This document shows, piece after piece, positions 16,566 through 26,207 of a stretch of DNA of 64,000 nucleotides. The notes beneath the pieces were generated by a model that did no database searches, had not been told where the DNA came from, and was given only the letters and a program-made list of their open reading frames with translations. Each line of letters opens with the position of its first letter. The stretch's first letter is position 1. Where the stretch lies: positions 1 through 64,000 of the forward strand of contig NZ_JBHMQT010000050.1 in assembly GCF_042435035.1 (NCBI RefSeq), in the 5' to 3' direction. The DNA comes from Sphaerimonospora cavernae. Its GTDB lineage: Bacteria > Actinomycetota > Actinomycetes > Streptosporangiales > Streptosporangiaceae. A program made the position numbers and the translations under genes.

Positions 16566-18041
16566 TCACGAACCGGACGACGCGTCGTCCGGCGCGCTGC
16601 CGATGAGGAAGTCCCCGACCGACGACTCCGTCGCCCAGTCGAGGCCGAAGGTCCGCGCGGCCAGGTCGGCGTCGCCGCTGCCGAGGCCGCAGGGACCCAG
16701 CCCCATCGCGGTGGCCACGAGGTAGAGGGTCTGGTACAGCACGCCGACGTTCTTCAACGTGGCGGCGTACGCCAGGCCCGAGTACTTCCACGACAGCCGC
16801 CGGAACCGCGAGGTGATGGTGATGAGCACGTCGGGGTCGGCGGCCCCGGCCGTCGCCCGGCTCGCCACGGCCAGCATCGCCCGCGCGTCCTCGGCCCTGG
16901 CGGGCAGCGGGATGAGCCGGTGGCCGAGCGGATCGTAGTAGTAGACGCCGCGGTCCAGGCCCTCGCACCTGCTGACGGTGAGGTACAGCTCGAGCTCGTA
17001 GACCGCGCCGCCACCGGGGTAGGGCCTGCTGCTGGCCTCGTAGGGCATGCCGGGCTTCGGCGCGACGACATCCCGCACCCGCGCGGCCCGGTAGAGCAGC
17101 TCGCCGAGCTGGCGGACGGTGGGCGGTGCGTCGGCGTACGCGCGTACCGACCTGCGCGACTCCAGCACGGTGGTGAACGGCGGGTCGGCGGCCGCGGTCT
17201 CCTCCAGTGAAGGCGCGAACAGCTCAACGGCCGCGCCGTCGGACAGCTCGGGTGGCGGTTTGATCGCCGGCTCGGGTGGCAGTTCCTCAAGGAAGCGGAA
17301 GGTCGCGCCGAACGGCTGGTCGTGCCGCCCGATCCTGCTCCTGCTGTGGAAGAGCAGGTCGTGGAAGTCCCAGGCCCGCAGCGTGGGATCGGTCTCCTCG
17401 GCGTCGCCGACGCAGGCCAGGCCCGCCCCGACCAGATGGCCGAGCGCCTCGGGCGCCTCCTTAGCCGGGACCGCGCGGCCGAGCGCCGCGAGCAGCGGCA
17501 TGGCCTCCTCGGTCAGCATGGCCCGGTGCCTCGACAGCGGGGACTCGAGGACCAGGCCCTCCTCCGACCTGCGGACCAGCGCGAACCTGGACAGACGCAC
17601 CATGTCGTCGGGGGCCAGGTCGGTCGGCTGGAAGACGGCGTCGCGGGCGATCGGCACCACCCGGAGCAGCGGCTCGACCGCGTGCACCAGGACAGGGCGC
17701 AGCCGGGAGAGCACCAGGTACAGCAGGGCGGCCTCCTGACTGGTGCCGCCCGCCGCCAGAAGTCTCTCCACGAGCTCGTCCTCGCCGGCGAGTGCGCCCG
17801 GCAGCTCGCGCAGGAGCGACTCGATGCCCGGGGTCAGGCCGCGCGCGGTGAGCGCGCCGAAGGGATGCGCGATGGTCAGCACCCCGCCGCTCATGTCGCC
17901 GTCCGCCGACGCCACGACGGCGTCCGGACGCAGGCCGACCCGGCACACGGTCGCCGGCGCGCTCGTGGGACCCGCGCTCGTGGGACCCGCGCTCGTGGGA
18001 CCCGCGCTCGTGGGACCCGGGGTCACGGGACCCGCGGTCAC
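16566..18041 (-). CDS. SagB/ThcOx-type FMN dehydrogenase (azoline oxidase)
   Basis: A 491-residue protein. GTG at 18041 overlaps the stop of the cyclodehydratase gene (GTGA), so I take it as start. Residues 5-22 are four tandem GPTSA-like units coded by 15-base repeats. A domain of about 230 residues follows, then the nitroreductase-like C-terminal half: VLESRRSVRAYADAPPT (FMN phosphate site), SSRPYPGGGAVYELELYL, YSGLAYAATLKNVGVLYQTL and AMGLGPCGLGSGD. Such enzymes oxidise thiazolines/oxazolines on the peptide to azoles with FMN. Direct operon partner of the YcaO protein. Confidence 0.88.
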   Translation of the reverse strand: MTAGPVTPGPTSAGPTSAGPTSAGPTSAPATVCRVGLRPDAVVASADGDMSGGVLTIAHPFGALTARGLTPGIESLLRELPGALAGEDELVERLLAAGGTSQEAALLYLVLSRLRPVLVHAVEPLLRVVPIARDAVFQPTDLAPDDMVRLSRFALVRRSEEGLVLESPLSRHRAMLTEEAMPLLAALGRAVPAKEAPEALGHLVGAGLACVGDAEETDPTLRAWDFHDLLFHSRSRIGRHDQPFGATFRFLEELPPEPAIKPPPELSDGAAVELFAPSLEETAAADPPFTTVLESRRSVRAYADAPPTVRQLGELLYRAARVRDVVAPKPGMPYEASSRPYPGGGAVYELELYLTVSRCEGLDRGVYYYDPLGHRLIPLPARAEDARAMLAVASRATAGAADPDVLITITSRFRRLSWKYSGLAYAATLKNVGVLYQTLYLVATAMGLGPCGLGSGDADLAARTFGLDWATESSVGDFLIGSAPDDASSGS

Positions 18042-20314
18042 AGGAACATCGTGATGGGGTTCATCTGCTCCTCCTGGGTGGGCTCGGCCTGCCAGCCGAG
18101 CCGGACGGGTACGTCGTAGAGGCGGCCGGGCGCGAGCCGCCGCCAGAAGTGGCGCATTCCCGGCACGATGACCTTGACGACCGGCAGGCCGATGTCGGGC
18201 CTGGTCTGGTCGAGCACGAGCATCTCCATGCCGCGCTCCTCGACCAGCGCGCGGGCCGCGGCGACGTCGTCGAGCAGGTCGGTGGTGGCGGGCCTGTCGT
18301 ACGCCGCCGCGGCGACGGGCGGCCCGCCGGGCGCCAGATAGGGGTGATCTTCGATGCGTGCGGTCTTCCACCAGGTGAGCTGGTCGCTGTCGTGGAAGCG
18401 GTAGCGGGTGCCGGTCTCGTCGGCGTCGATCACCGCGGGGATGAACTGGTTCATCTCGGCCAGGGCCCGCTGGACGGCGATCCGTGCGTCGAAGTGCGCG
18501 CCGAAGGCCATGAGGATGTCCTCGGTGGGTCCCTTGACGCGGCGGCTGACGGCGACGGCCACCGGGATGCCCAGATCGGTGGTGAGGTCGAGCACGTGCA
18601 GCTCACGGTCGAGCCCCGCGTAGACCTCCTGGAACTCCGTCATCCACGGGTCGGCGAAGCTGTCGAGGTCGAAGGCGGGACGGCGGACGCGGTTGTACCA
18701 CCACAGGGCCACCGCGTCCCGTTCGACGAGCTCCATGAAGCCCTGCACCACGGCGTCCTCCAGTGAGGACCCGGCGGCGTTTCCGTTGGAGTCGGACCAG
18801 ACGGAGCTCGGGACGGAGCCGGACGGGTCGCGATAGTAGTAGTAGAGGTAGCCGGTGGGCAGGTACTTGTGCCGCTGTTCGGTCAGCGACCACACGGGCG
18901 TCCACTCCAGCGTGGCGTCCTCGTCGAAGGGGTCGCTGACGTAGCCGTAGCTGGAGCCCCCGCGGGTCTCCGTCCTGGTGCGGTACTGCTCCTGACTGTA
19001 GAGCGAGCACGCGTTCGGATGGACGGCGTCCGCGCCCAGCTCCCGGTAACTGGCCGCGAGCCTCGCCTCGTCCCCCTGGAAGATGCCCGAGTACCGTTCC
19101 ATCGCCTCGCACATGGCGCTGACCTTGGCCTGCAGGTCGGTCGTGCCCTTACCCGCGCTCTGGCTGCGCAGACCGGTGCGCAGGGTGTGCAGGTCGCGTA
19201 CCTGCCTGGCGAAGTTGTGGCCGGCCGCGTACGTCTTGACGAACGGCGTTCCCGAGTCGACCCTGGTGAGCTCCTTGATGACGCCGGTGACCGGGCTGAC
19301 CAGGTGGGCGTACCGCTCCGCGGTGTCCTCGGGATGCCGCGAGCGGTGGCCGCCGTCGGCGGTGAAGGTCTTGGGGCGCGGGCTCAGCTCGACCGGCCGC
19401 TCTGCCGCGGCCGCCATCAGTCCCGCATCGCCGCACTCGGGGCACTGCGGCCGGGGGCGCAGCTCGTGGCGGGTGGTGCCGAGCCCCTGGGTGTCGAAGG
19501 TGATCACGTCGCGCTGCTCCGGGCTCCTGGCTCCCGCCAGCCACTTCAGCGCCTCGGCCGCGACCAGGCGGATGCCCGCCTCGCGGATCAGCGGCAGATC
19601 GGCGACGGGCAGGGCCAGCGGTCCCGTGCTGCGCAGCCGTTCCTCCAGGTACGTCAGCGACTGCCGATGCCCTTCCAGCCGCTGCGACAGGCAACGCCAG
19701 CAGCCGCCCTCCCCCGGCTGGAACACGGGCCCCAGCCAGAGGACCGGACCCACGGGGCGGGCCAGCAGCCACGGCCGTCCGTCCGCCAGGTGCCGCCTGT
19801 TGATCTCGGCGAGTTCGTCGCGGAGGTAGTTGTCGGTCAGCACGACGGTCAGCGTTCCCGTCCCCGGGTCGGCCACCTCCCCATCGGTTACCTCCACCCC
19901 CTCGGCGGCGAGCAGCCGGCCCAGCTCCGCACCCGGCACGTCGCCCACGGTGAGCACCCCGACCCGCGCGTTCCGCACCCCGGCGGCCGCGGTCTCCGCG
20001 TGCGGCCCCGCCATCTCCCAGAACGCGGCCTCCCGGTGGGCGGACGTCCCCCGGTCCAGCTCCTCGGTGACGTCGATGACGAGGCCGCGCTCCCGAAGCC
20101 GGTGGATCACGTAGTAGACGTGCTCGGGCGGGAGGTCGGACTCCGTCGCCGTGAGGATGTCCGAAGTGGTGTGCTTGCCGTCCAGCAGGCCCGCCACCGC
20201 CTCGATCGATCGGCCGGTGAGGAGGTGCAGCTCACGCTCGGAGATCAGGTAGACCCCCTCTCCCTCGATGGTCTCCACCCGGTAGTGGCGGCGAAATCCC
20301 GGTCGGGCATCCAC
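18038..20314 (-). CDS. Fused E1-like/YcaO cyclodehydratase (TOMM synthase)
   Basis: A 758-residue protein; GTG at 20314 with AAGGA before it. The N-terminal part (to about 330) is the E1-like leader-binding domain: an initial winged segment (FRRHYRVETIEGEGVYLISE) and zinc ligands in GGCWRCL and CPECG. The C-terminal part is YcaO: KVSAMCEAMERYSG (S-x3-E-x2-ER ATP site) and SSLEDAVVQGFMELVERDAV. The enzyme uses ATP to cyclise Cys/Ser/Thr to azolines on the precursor. The C-terminus ends QMNPITMFL, without a clear P-x-P-x-P tail. Coupled to the SagB gene; 24 bases after the LanM gene. Confidence 0.9.
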   Translation of the reverse strand: MDARPGFRRHYRVETIEGEGVYLISERELHLLTGRSIEAVAGLLDGKHTTSDILTATESDLPPEHVYYVIHRLRERGLVIDVTEELDRGTSAHREAAFWEMAGPHAETAAAGVRNARVGVLTVGDVPGAELGRLLAAEGVEVTDGEVADPGTGTLTVVLTDNYLRDELAEINRRHLADGRPWLLARPVGPVLWLGPVFQPGEGGCWRCLSQRLEGHRQSLTYLEERLRSTGPLALPVADLPLIREAGIRLVAAEALKWLAGARSPEQRDVITFDTQGLGTTRHELRPRPQCPECGDAGLMAAAAERPVELSPRPKTFTADGGHRSRHPEDTAERYAHLVSPVTGVIKELTRVDSGTPFVKTYAAGHNFARQVRDLHTLRTGLRSQSAGKGTTDLQAKVSAMCEAMERYSGIFQGDEARLAASYRELGADAVHPNACSLYSQEQYRTRTETRGGSSYGYVSDPFDEDATLEWTPVWSLTEQRHKYLPTGYLYYYYRDPSGSVPSSVWSDSNGNAAGSSLEDAVVQGFMELVERDAVALWWYNRVRRPAFDLDSFADPWMTEFQEVYAGLDRELHVLDLTTDLGIPVAVAVSRRVKGPTEDILMAFGAHFDARIAVQRALAEMNQFIPAVIDADETGTRYRFHDSDQLTWWKTARIEDHPYLAPGGPPVAAAAYDRPATTDLLDDVAAARALVEERGMEMLVLDQTRPDIGLPVVKVIVPGMRHFWRRLAPGRLYDVPVRLGWQAEPTQEEQMNPITMFL

Positions 20315-20338
20315 GGCGTTCCTTTCTGAGGAATCAAA

Positions 20339-23300
20339 TCAGTGCGCGAGTCGGAGCGAGGCGACCTGGTCGTCCGCCAGCCGCAGGAGGGTGAGCCCCG
20401 CCGCTGCCAGCCCGTTGACGGCGGACAGGGTCAGCCGGTCGGCGCGCCGCCGGTCGGCGAACCATCGTCCGGTGTGGTCGCGGCGGCGCAGCAGCTCGGC
20501 GGCGAGCTCTCGTGCCGACCGCGCCAGCGCCTGGTCACCGGTCAGGCGGGCGGTGTGCAGCGCCACCTCGGCGTCCACCACCAGCCGCACGCAGGAGCGT
20601 CCCGGGTCGGGCGCGCAGTGCCTGGCCACCCGCTCCCGCAGCCCGCCGGGCACCTCACCGGTGAGCAGGTGCGCCGTGGCGACGGCGGCGAGCAGCGAGC
20701 CGGGCGTGTCGAGGGCGAACCGGTGCGCGGCCAGGGTCGCGGCGCCCCCGCTCATCGGCGGGGCGCCCTGCTCCCCGAGCGCGGCCGCGCTCGAGGCCAG
20801 CGCCCACACCAGCCCGTCCACGCCGGTGGGCAGCCCCTCCAGGACCGGCACCCGGTCCGGGTACGGCCGCCGGGCCACACCACCCATGCCACCCATGCCA
20901 CCCATGCCGCCCACACCGCCCGCGCCGCCCGGGACGACAGCGCCCTCCGAGGTGTACAGAGCCAGCAGCTCCGTGTGCAGCCGCGCGGCGAGCTCGTCCG
21001 CCTCGGGCACCGGCACGGGGGACGCCTCGCGCAGCTTGTTCAGCGCGAGCAGCAGCCCCGCCCGGCCGAGCACGGGCTCGGCCGAGGTCGGCAGGGACAG
21101 CTCGCCCTCGGCCAGCGGCACCAGCGCCGCCGCCCGCTCCACCAGCCTGGTGTCGGCCAGCGCGGCGCCGCAGCGGCTCAGCGCGTAGATGGCGGAGCCG
21201 ACCCCGACGAAGGCGCCGACGGGTGCCAACGTGCCGCACATCCTGCGGTAGAAGGCCGACCTGGTGGACAGCGTCGCGAACTCGACCGAGGCGTCCAGCG
21301 CGTCCTGCGCGGCCGTCCAGTGTGCGGGAGCGCCGGTGTTGGCGTACAGCTCGGCGAGGAAGACGGCCAGGCCCGCCGTGCCGGTGAGCAGGTCGCCGTG
21401 GAGAGGTTCGATCTGGTCCAGCCCGTGCGCGGGGTAGGTGACCACGCCGATCCAGCCGGACCGCTCTCCGGGCGGCCTGCCGGTGGGTGAGCCGGGGGGC
21501 GAGCCGAGCGGCACGGCGCCGGCCAGCACCTCGTCGGCCAGCTCACCGGCGCGGGCGAGCAGCACCTCGGCCTGCGGCTCCTCCTGCCTGCCCGACAGGT
21601 CGTAGGCGTGCAGGCCGATCTCGCGCATCGTGCGGGGTCTCGGCCCCGGACTGGGGAAGGATGCGGGCAGCTCGCCCGCGCCGGTGAGGTCGAGGCAGGT
21701 GTCCAGCACCGCCAGGTGCTCCTCCACCGGGAACCCGGCCAGGTCGGCGACGCGGTCCTGGAGGCGCTGCCAGGCCGTACCCGAGAAGTGCCCGGGGATC
21801 TCGACGCCGTCGGGCGTGAACACCGAGTCCGATGCGGGGCGGGAGACGAAGAGCGGGACGTCCATCCGGCGGAACGCGTCGATCTCCTGCTCGACGATCT
21901 CCAGGATGTCCGTGCGGCCCGGGTCCTCCCGCAGGGTCTCCCTGGCGCTGCGGAACAGATGGGCCAGGCAGACCTCCCTGGCCACTCCGTCGATCAGCGC
22001 GCCGGGGCTGACGCTCATGCGGAGCAGTTCGACGCAGTCCCAGGTGCTGCGCCAGATGTAGCGGACCGGCGCGTCCTTGAGCAGGGCCAGCGGGCCGCGC
22101 ACGTCGGCCAGCAACTCCTGGTTGCGCGTCAGGCAGTCCTGCATCTGCCGGTAGCCCTCGATCACCTCGTCGGCGTAGCGGCGGGGGTCGGCCAGCTCGC
22201 CCGCGCCCCATGTGGGCCGGTACGGCGGGGCCTCCCAGCCCAGGGGATACCCGTAGGAGTTCTCCGCGACCTGCTCCTGCAGCGGGGCCAGGCAGCCGAT
22301 GTCCTGGGCCTGGACGCCACCCGCGATCACTCGGGGGAAGGTGACGACGGCGGTCTTGACCACCGTGTCCTCGACCCTTCCCCACAGACTCTGGATCCGG
22401 TCGCTGAGGTGGGCGGGCTTGCTGATCCGGGCCTGCAGGATGTTCTCCAGGTCGATGAAGACCGGTGTGTCGCCCCGCGCGACCAGGTTGTCGGCCCACA
22501 GGTCGCGGCACTCCAGGAACTGGGCGAGTCTGGCCAGCATGCCGAGGCGCGTGTAGAAGCGGCGGACGCTGTCCTCGTCGGTGCCGGGCTCGGCGGTGAC
22601 GTACTCCTCCCAGCCGTAGTCGTCGCGCAGGACGACCTTCCTGGTGTGCAGGGCTAGCGGCAGGCCGTGGTTGTTCAGCAGGGTGCACACGTCCATCAGC
22701 CCCACCACGGAGCGCAGGTCCTTGGGTTTGTAGACCACGCGCTCGCCCGAGGCGAAGGTGAGCAGCGTGACCACCCTGCCGTGGTTGTGCGGGTCGCCCG
22801 AGTCGCCGGAGTACCCGGTGACCGGTCCCGGCGCGGCCCACCCCCACAGCGTCCTGCGCAGCTCCGGCAGGTCGGCGCCGAGCCGGTCGAACATCTCGTG
22901 GACCACGCGTTTCCACTGCAGGCACGCCATGCCCATGACGTACGCGAGCCCCGGCAGCGTCTCCAGCCGGTCCAGCCAGCCCGACTGGCTGACGTCGAGG
23001 CCGGGGCTCTGCAGCCAGGCGGACACCTCGCCCGCGGTGCCGGCCAGCTGCGCCTCGAACGCGAACCCGGAGAAGCACACCTGGGTGAGGCGTTCGATGA
23101 GCTGTCCCGCGATGTCCTCGCATGCCTCGGGGGTCACGGGCACGCCGCGCAGCGTCCCGTCCTTGATGTCGACCAGCCGGTTCACCGCGCGCCTGAACGC
23201 CACGAAGGGGGCGCCCGGCCGCCCGGAGGCGGGATCGGCTCCGGCTGTGGGCGGCTGCGCGAGCAGGAAGTCCACCAGCGCGTACCCCCAGTCGGGCAGC

Positions 23301-23611
23301 CTGCGCGGATCTTTCAGCCTGACGTCGACGAGCCCGGCGCCGAGGTCGCGTCCCGAGCGTCTGCGGTGGTGCAGCAGCGCCCGCTTGGCGTCCTCGTCGT
23401 CGCCGACCGCCGCCTTGAGCCAGCGGTTGGTGCGTTCTGACGCCTGGCGTCGGCCGCGCCCCGTGACGGGGACGAAGAACTCCCCCGACACGCGTTCGTG
23501 GAACGGCGCGGCGGCGGCCAGCACGGCCATCAGCCGCTCGTCCCCGCCGGGGACGGCGAGCAGCCCTTCGCCCTGCGCTTCGGCGTATTCCCGATGAACC
23601 GAGACGGGCAT
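20339..23611 (-). CDS. LanM-like lanthipeptide synthetase with degenerate cyclase domain
   Basis: A 1,090-residue protein. Residues about 150-600 are the LanM dehydratase (DUF4135): GDPHNHGRVV near 272, VVYKPKDL near 292, DLWADNLVARGDTPVFIDLE near 370. The last motif is usually D-L-H-x-E-N, so the His is Trp here. The C-terminal LanC-like half (from about 720) keeps the fold pattern (HGDLLTGTAGLAVFLAELY, VNGLAAAGLTLLRLAD), but the zinc ligands are absent: no W-C-x-G is seen, and the C-H-G site reads SCVRLVVD near 1006. A GGM-rich low-complexity segment is inserted. Likely a Ser/Thr dehydratase or docking partner rather than a (methyl)lanthionine cyclase. It starts 1 base after the ABC gene stop. 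Confidence 0.85.
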   Translation of the reverse strand: MPVSVHREYAEAQGEGLLAVPGGDERLMAVLAAAAPFHERVSGEFFVPVTGRGRRQASERTNRWLKAAVGDDEDAKRALLHHRRRSGRDLGAGLVDVRLKDPRRLPDWGYALVDFLLAQPPTAGADPASGRPGAPFVAFRRAVNRLVDIKDGTLRGVPVTPEACEDIAGQLIERLTQVCFSGFAFEAQLAGTAGEVSAWLQSPGLDVSQSGWLDRLETLPGLAYVMGMACLQWKRVVHEMFDRLGADLPELRRTLWGWAAPGPVTGYSGDSGDPHNHGRVVTLLTFASGERVVYKPKDLRSVVGLMDVCTLLNNHGLPLALHTRKVVLRDDYGWEEYVTAEPGTDEDSVRRFYTRLGMLARLAQFLECRDLWADNLVARGDTPVFIDLENILQARISKPAHLSDRIQSLWGRVEDTVVKTAVVTFPRVIAGGVQAQDIGCLAPLQEQVAENSYGYPLGWEAPPYRPTWGAGELADPRRYADEVIEGYRQMQDCLTRNQELLADVRGPLALLKDAPVRYIWRSTWDCVELLRMSVSPGALIDGVAREVCLAHLFRSARETLREDPGRTDILEIVEQEIDAFRRMDVPLFVSRPASDSVFTPDGVEIPGHFSGTAWQRLQDRVADLAGFPVEEHLAVLDTCLDLTGAGELPASFPSPGPRPRTMREIGLHAYDLSGRQEEPQAEVLLARAGELADEVLAGAVPLGSPPGSPTGRPPGERSGWIGVVTYPAHGLDQIEPLHGDLLTGTAGLAVFLAELYANTGAPAHWTAAQDALDASVEFATLSTRSAFYRRMCGTLAPVGAFVGVGSAIYALSRCGAALADTRLVERAAALVPLAEGELSLPTSAEPVLGRAGLLLALNKLREASPVPVPEADELAARLHTELLALYTSEGAVVPGGAGGVGGMGGMGGMGGVARRPYPDRVPVLEGLPTGVDGLVWALASSAAALGEQGAPPMSGGAATLAAHRFALDTPGSLLAAVATAHLLTGEVPGGLRERVARHCAPDPGRSCVRLVVDAEVALHTARLTGDQALARSARELAAELLRRRDHTGRWFADRRRADRLTLSAVNGLAAAGLTLLRLADDQVASLRLAH

Positions 23612-23612
23612 C

Positions 23613-26207
23613 TCAGACCTCCTGTCGGCGGACCATGCGGGCGAAGAGCGGGTTCCGCTCCACCAACTCCTCGAAGGGGCCGTCGGCGACGACCCTGCCC
23701 TGGTCGAGTACGTAGATCCGATCCGCCGACCTGATGGTGCTCAGTCGATGCGCGATCACGATCCTGGTGATGTCCAGCTCGGCGATCCTCTGGCTGACCA
23801 GTGCCTGGGTGACGTTGTCCAGAGCGCTGGTCGCCTCGTCGAGGACGAGGATCCGTGGCCGCTTCACCAGCGCTCTGGCGATGAGCAGCCGCTGGAGCTG
23901 GCCTCCGGAGAAGGAGGCGTTGTCCTCGCTGACGATGGTGTGCATGCCCATGGGCATCGCGGCGATGTCGCCGTCCAGGTCGGCCAGGCGCGCCGCCCGC
24001 CAGGCGTCCTCCTCCGCCGCGCCGGGCACATCCCCGATGATGTTCTCCAGGATCGAGCCGCGCAGCACCCTGGCCTGCTGCATCACGACGCCCACCTGGG
24101 TGCGGACCCGGCGCAGGTCGAGGTCGCGCAGGTCACCCCCGTCATAGAGGACCTGGCCGGTGCGCGGCGGCTCGAAGCCGAGCAGCAGCCGCACCAGCGT
24201 GGACTTGCCCGCGCCCGACGGACCGGCGACCGCGACGAACTCGCCCGGCCGGAACACCATCGAGACGTCGTCGAGGATCCGCTGGGTGGTGCCGGGGTAG
24301 GCGAAGGAGACGCCGCTGAGCCGTACCAGACCGGTCAGCTCGCCCGGGTCCTTGGCTTCGGGCGGTGTCTCGGCCGGCCGTTCGAGCACGGGCCTGAGCC
24401 GTTCGAACCCGGGCAGCAGGGCGAAGGCCGCCTCCACCGCCCTGTTGACCTGGCCGAGGGCGAGCACGAACTGGCCGAGCGCCACCGCGGCGATCACGAA
24501 GGAGGCCGCCGACACGTGCAGGCCCAGTGCCGAGACGGCGAGGACGAGCAGCAGCGTCGGCTGCGCCGCGGCGCCGATCGCCGAGGTCACCGCCCGCTCG
24601 CGCTGCGCCGCCGCGGCGGCGCGCTGCTGCGTGGCGAACAGCCGCGTCCACAGCTCGAAGACCTGGGCCTCCCGGCCCGCGACGTGGATCTTGTCGATCG
24701 CGCTGAGGCAGGAGTAGAGCAGCGAGTAGACGTTCCCGTACTGCTCGTGCATGACGAGTTCGTGCCGCTGCTGGCGGACCGCGCGCGCTGCCAGCACGGC
24801 GAGCAGTGCCGCCACCCCGGCGAGCACGGCCACCGCCAGCCGCCAGTCGACGACCAGCAGGCCGAGCAGGCCGAGCAGGGAGAACACGCCGCCGAGGAGC
24901 GAGTTGACCGCCGCCTCCCCCAGCGACTTGCGCATGTCGGCGACGGCGTTGGCTCGCTGGACCAGCTCGCCGGTGCTGTACTGGGCGAAGAACGGCAGGT
25001 CGAGGGCGATCAGGTGACTCCAGACCGCGGGTTCGAGCCTCTCCTGCAGACGGCCCTGCACGCGTACGAGCACCGCGTTGCGCACGGCGAGGAGCATGGC
25101 GCCGGCGCAGACCACGCCCGCGATGAGCACCGCGATCCCGATCATCGCGGGCCGGTCTGCGGGGTTCGCCGCGGTCTTCAACAGGGTGAAGGTGAACATG
25201 GGGACACCGAGCGCGAGCAGCGCGGCGCCGCCGCCGGCCGCCAGCAGCCACGCCAGGTCCTTGCCCGCGCCACGCAGGCCGTATTTGAGCAGGCCGAGGG
25301 GCGAGGAGATGCCCGCGTCGAGCGGCGGGTAGACCTGCCAGGCGTCCGGGGCGAGGGCGGCGGCCACGGTCTCGGTCACCCGGCGCGTGCCCCCGTCGGC
25401 GATCAGGTAGCCGCCGCGGTGCGGCAGGAGCGCCACCGGCCGGCCGCCGTCCCGGGTGAAGCCGATCATGGGGACGGTGGCCTTGCGCCACCACCGCTCC
25501 TCCAGACGCACCCGCCGGTGTCTGACCCGGGCGGCGTCCAGCGCGGCGCCCAGGGGATCAGCGGACTGGGGGTCGCCGGACTGGCGCTCACCGGATCGGG
25601 GAGCGATGTCCCGTGTGGCGAACCCGCAGTGGTCGCCGAGCACCTTGACGACCTCCACGGCGTGTTCCGCCGCCGTGCGCGGCCTGTCGGGCGAGGGGGC
25701 CGCGCCCGCGGCGACCGCGACGTCGGCGAAGGACCGCCTGAGCGTCTCGCCGGTGGCCGCGACCCGGGCCGCGCGCCAGTTGTCCCGGTCGGCCTGCTCC
25801 GCCTCGGCCAGCAGCAGCACCTGCGCGAGCGCTCCCTTGTGCAGCGCGCGCACATCGCTGTAGCCCAGCGCACGCGACTCGCTCTCGCTCGGCGGGGAGC
25901 CGTTCCGCGCACCGTTCCGCCCGCGGGGCCCGTGCAGCCCGCGCGCCCACGCCGTCAGGGCGCTCGCGTCCCTGCGGACGCGGCGCACCGACGTCCCCTC
26001 GGCGGGGACCGCCATGACGGTGTAGCCCCGCGGCAGGTCGGTCGCGGCGAACCCGTGCATGAGCTGTCCGCTCTCCACCCGCACGACGGGGTGGCGGGGA
26101 CCCTGGCCGTCCGTGGGGGACAGCAGCACGTCCACGGAGCCGCTGACCACGCGCCAGCAGGCGTAGGGGTCGATCAACTCGATCTCGCTGACGGGATATC
26201 CGTTCAT
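23613..26207 (-). CDS. NHLP-type peptide export ABC protein (permease/ATPase)
   Basis: An 864-residue protein from ATG 26207, which overlaps the upstream stop (ATGA). An N-terminal domain of about 330 residues with no membrane segments comes first (IELIDPYACWRVVSGSVDVL, a cyclic-nucleotide-binding-like start), then six membrane segments (LLAAGGGAALLALGVPMFTF onwards) and an ABC ATPase: Walker A VAGPSGAGKSTLVRLLLG, signature FSGGQLQRLLIARAL, Walker B ILVLDEATSAL. This arrangement matches the second ABC protein of NHLP export systems. It probably pairs with the C39-peptidase exporter. Confidence 0.88.
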   Translation of the reverse strand: MNGYPVSEIELIDPYACWRVVSGSVDVLLSPTDGQGPRHPVVRVESGQLMHGFAATDLPRGYTVMAVPAEGTSVRRVRRDASALTAWARGLHGPRGRNGARNGSPPSESESRALGYSDVRALHKGALAQVLLLAEAEQADRDNWRAARVAATGETLRRSFADVAVAAGAAPSPDRPRTAAEHAVEVVKVLGDHCGFATRDIAPRSGERQSGDPQSADPLGAALDAARVRHRRVRLEERWWRKATVPMIGFTRDGGRPVALLPHRGGYLIADGGTRRVTETVAAALAPDAWQVYPPLDAGISSPLGLLKYGLRGAGKDLAWLLAAGGGAALLALGVPMFTFTLLKTAANPADRPAMIGIAVLIAGVVCAGAMLLAVRNAVLVRVQGRLQERLEPAVWSHLIALDLPFFAQYSTGELVQRANAVADMRKSLGEAAVNSLLGGVFSLLGLLGLLVVDWRLAVAVLAGVAALLAVLAARAVRQQRHELVMHEQYGNVYSLLYSCLSAIDKIHVAGREAQVFELWTRLFATQQRAAAAAQRERAVTSAIGAAAQPTLLLVLAVSALGLHVSAASFVIAAVALGQFVLALGQVNRAVEAAFALLPGFERLRPVLERPAETPPEAKDPGELTGLVRLSGVSFAYPGTTQRILDDVSMVFRPGEFVAVAGPSGAGKSTLVRLLLGFEPPRTGQVLYDGGDLRDLDLRRVRTQVGVVMQQARVLRGSILENIIGDVPGAAEEDAWRAARLADLDGDIAAMPMGMHTIVSEDNASFSGGQLQRLLIARALVKRPRILVLDEATSALDNVTQALVSQRIAELDITRIVIAHRLSTIRSADRIYVLDQGRVVADGPFEELVERNPLFARMVRRQEV

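Noticed and set aside
18869..20329. Plus-strand 486-codon frame opposite the cyclodehydratase gene
   Set aside because: An antisense shadow of a clear YcaO/E1 gene, typical of high-GC third-position bias.
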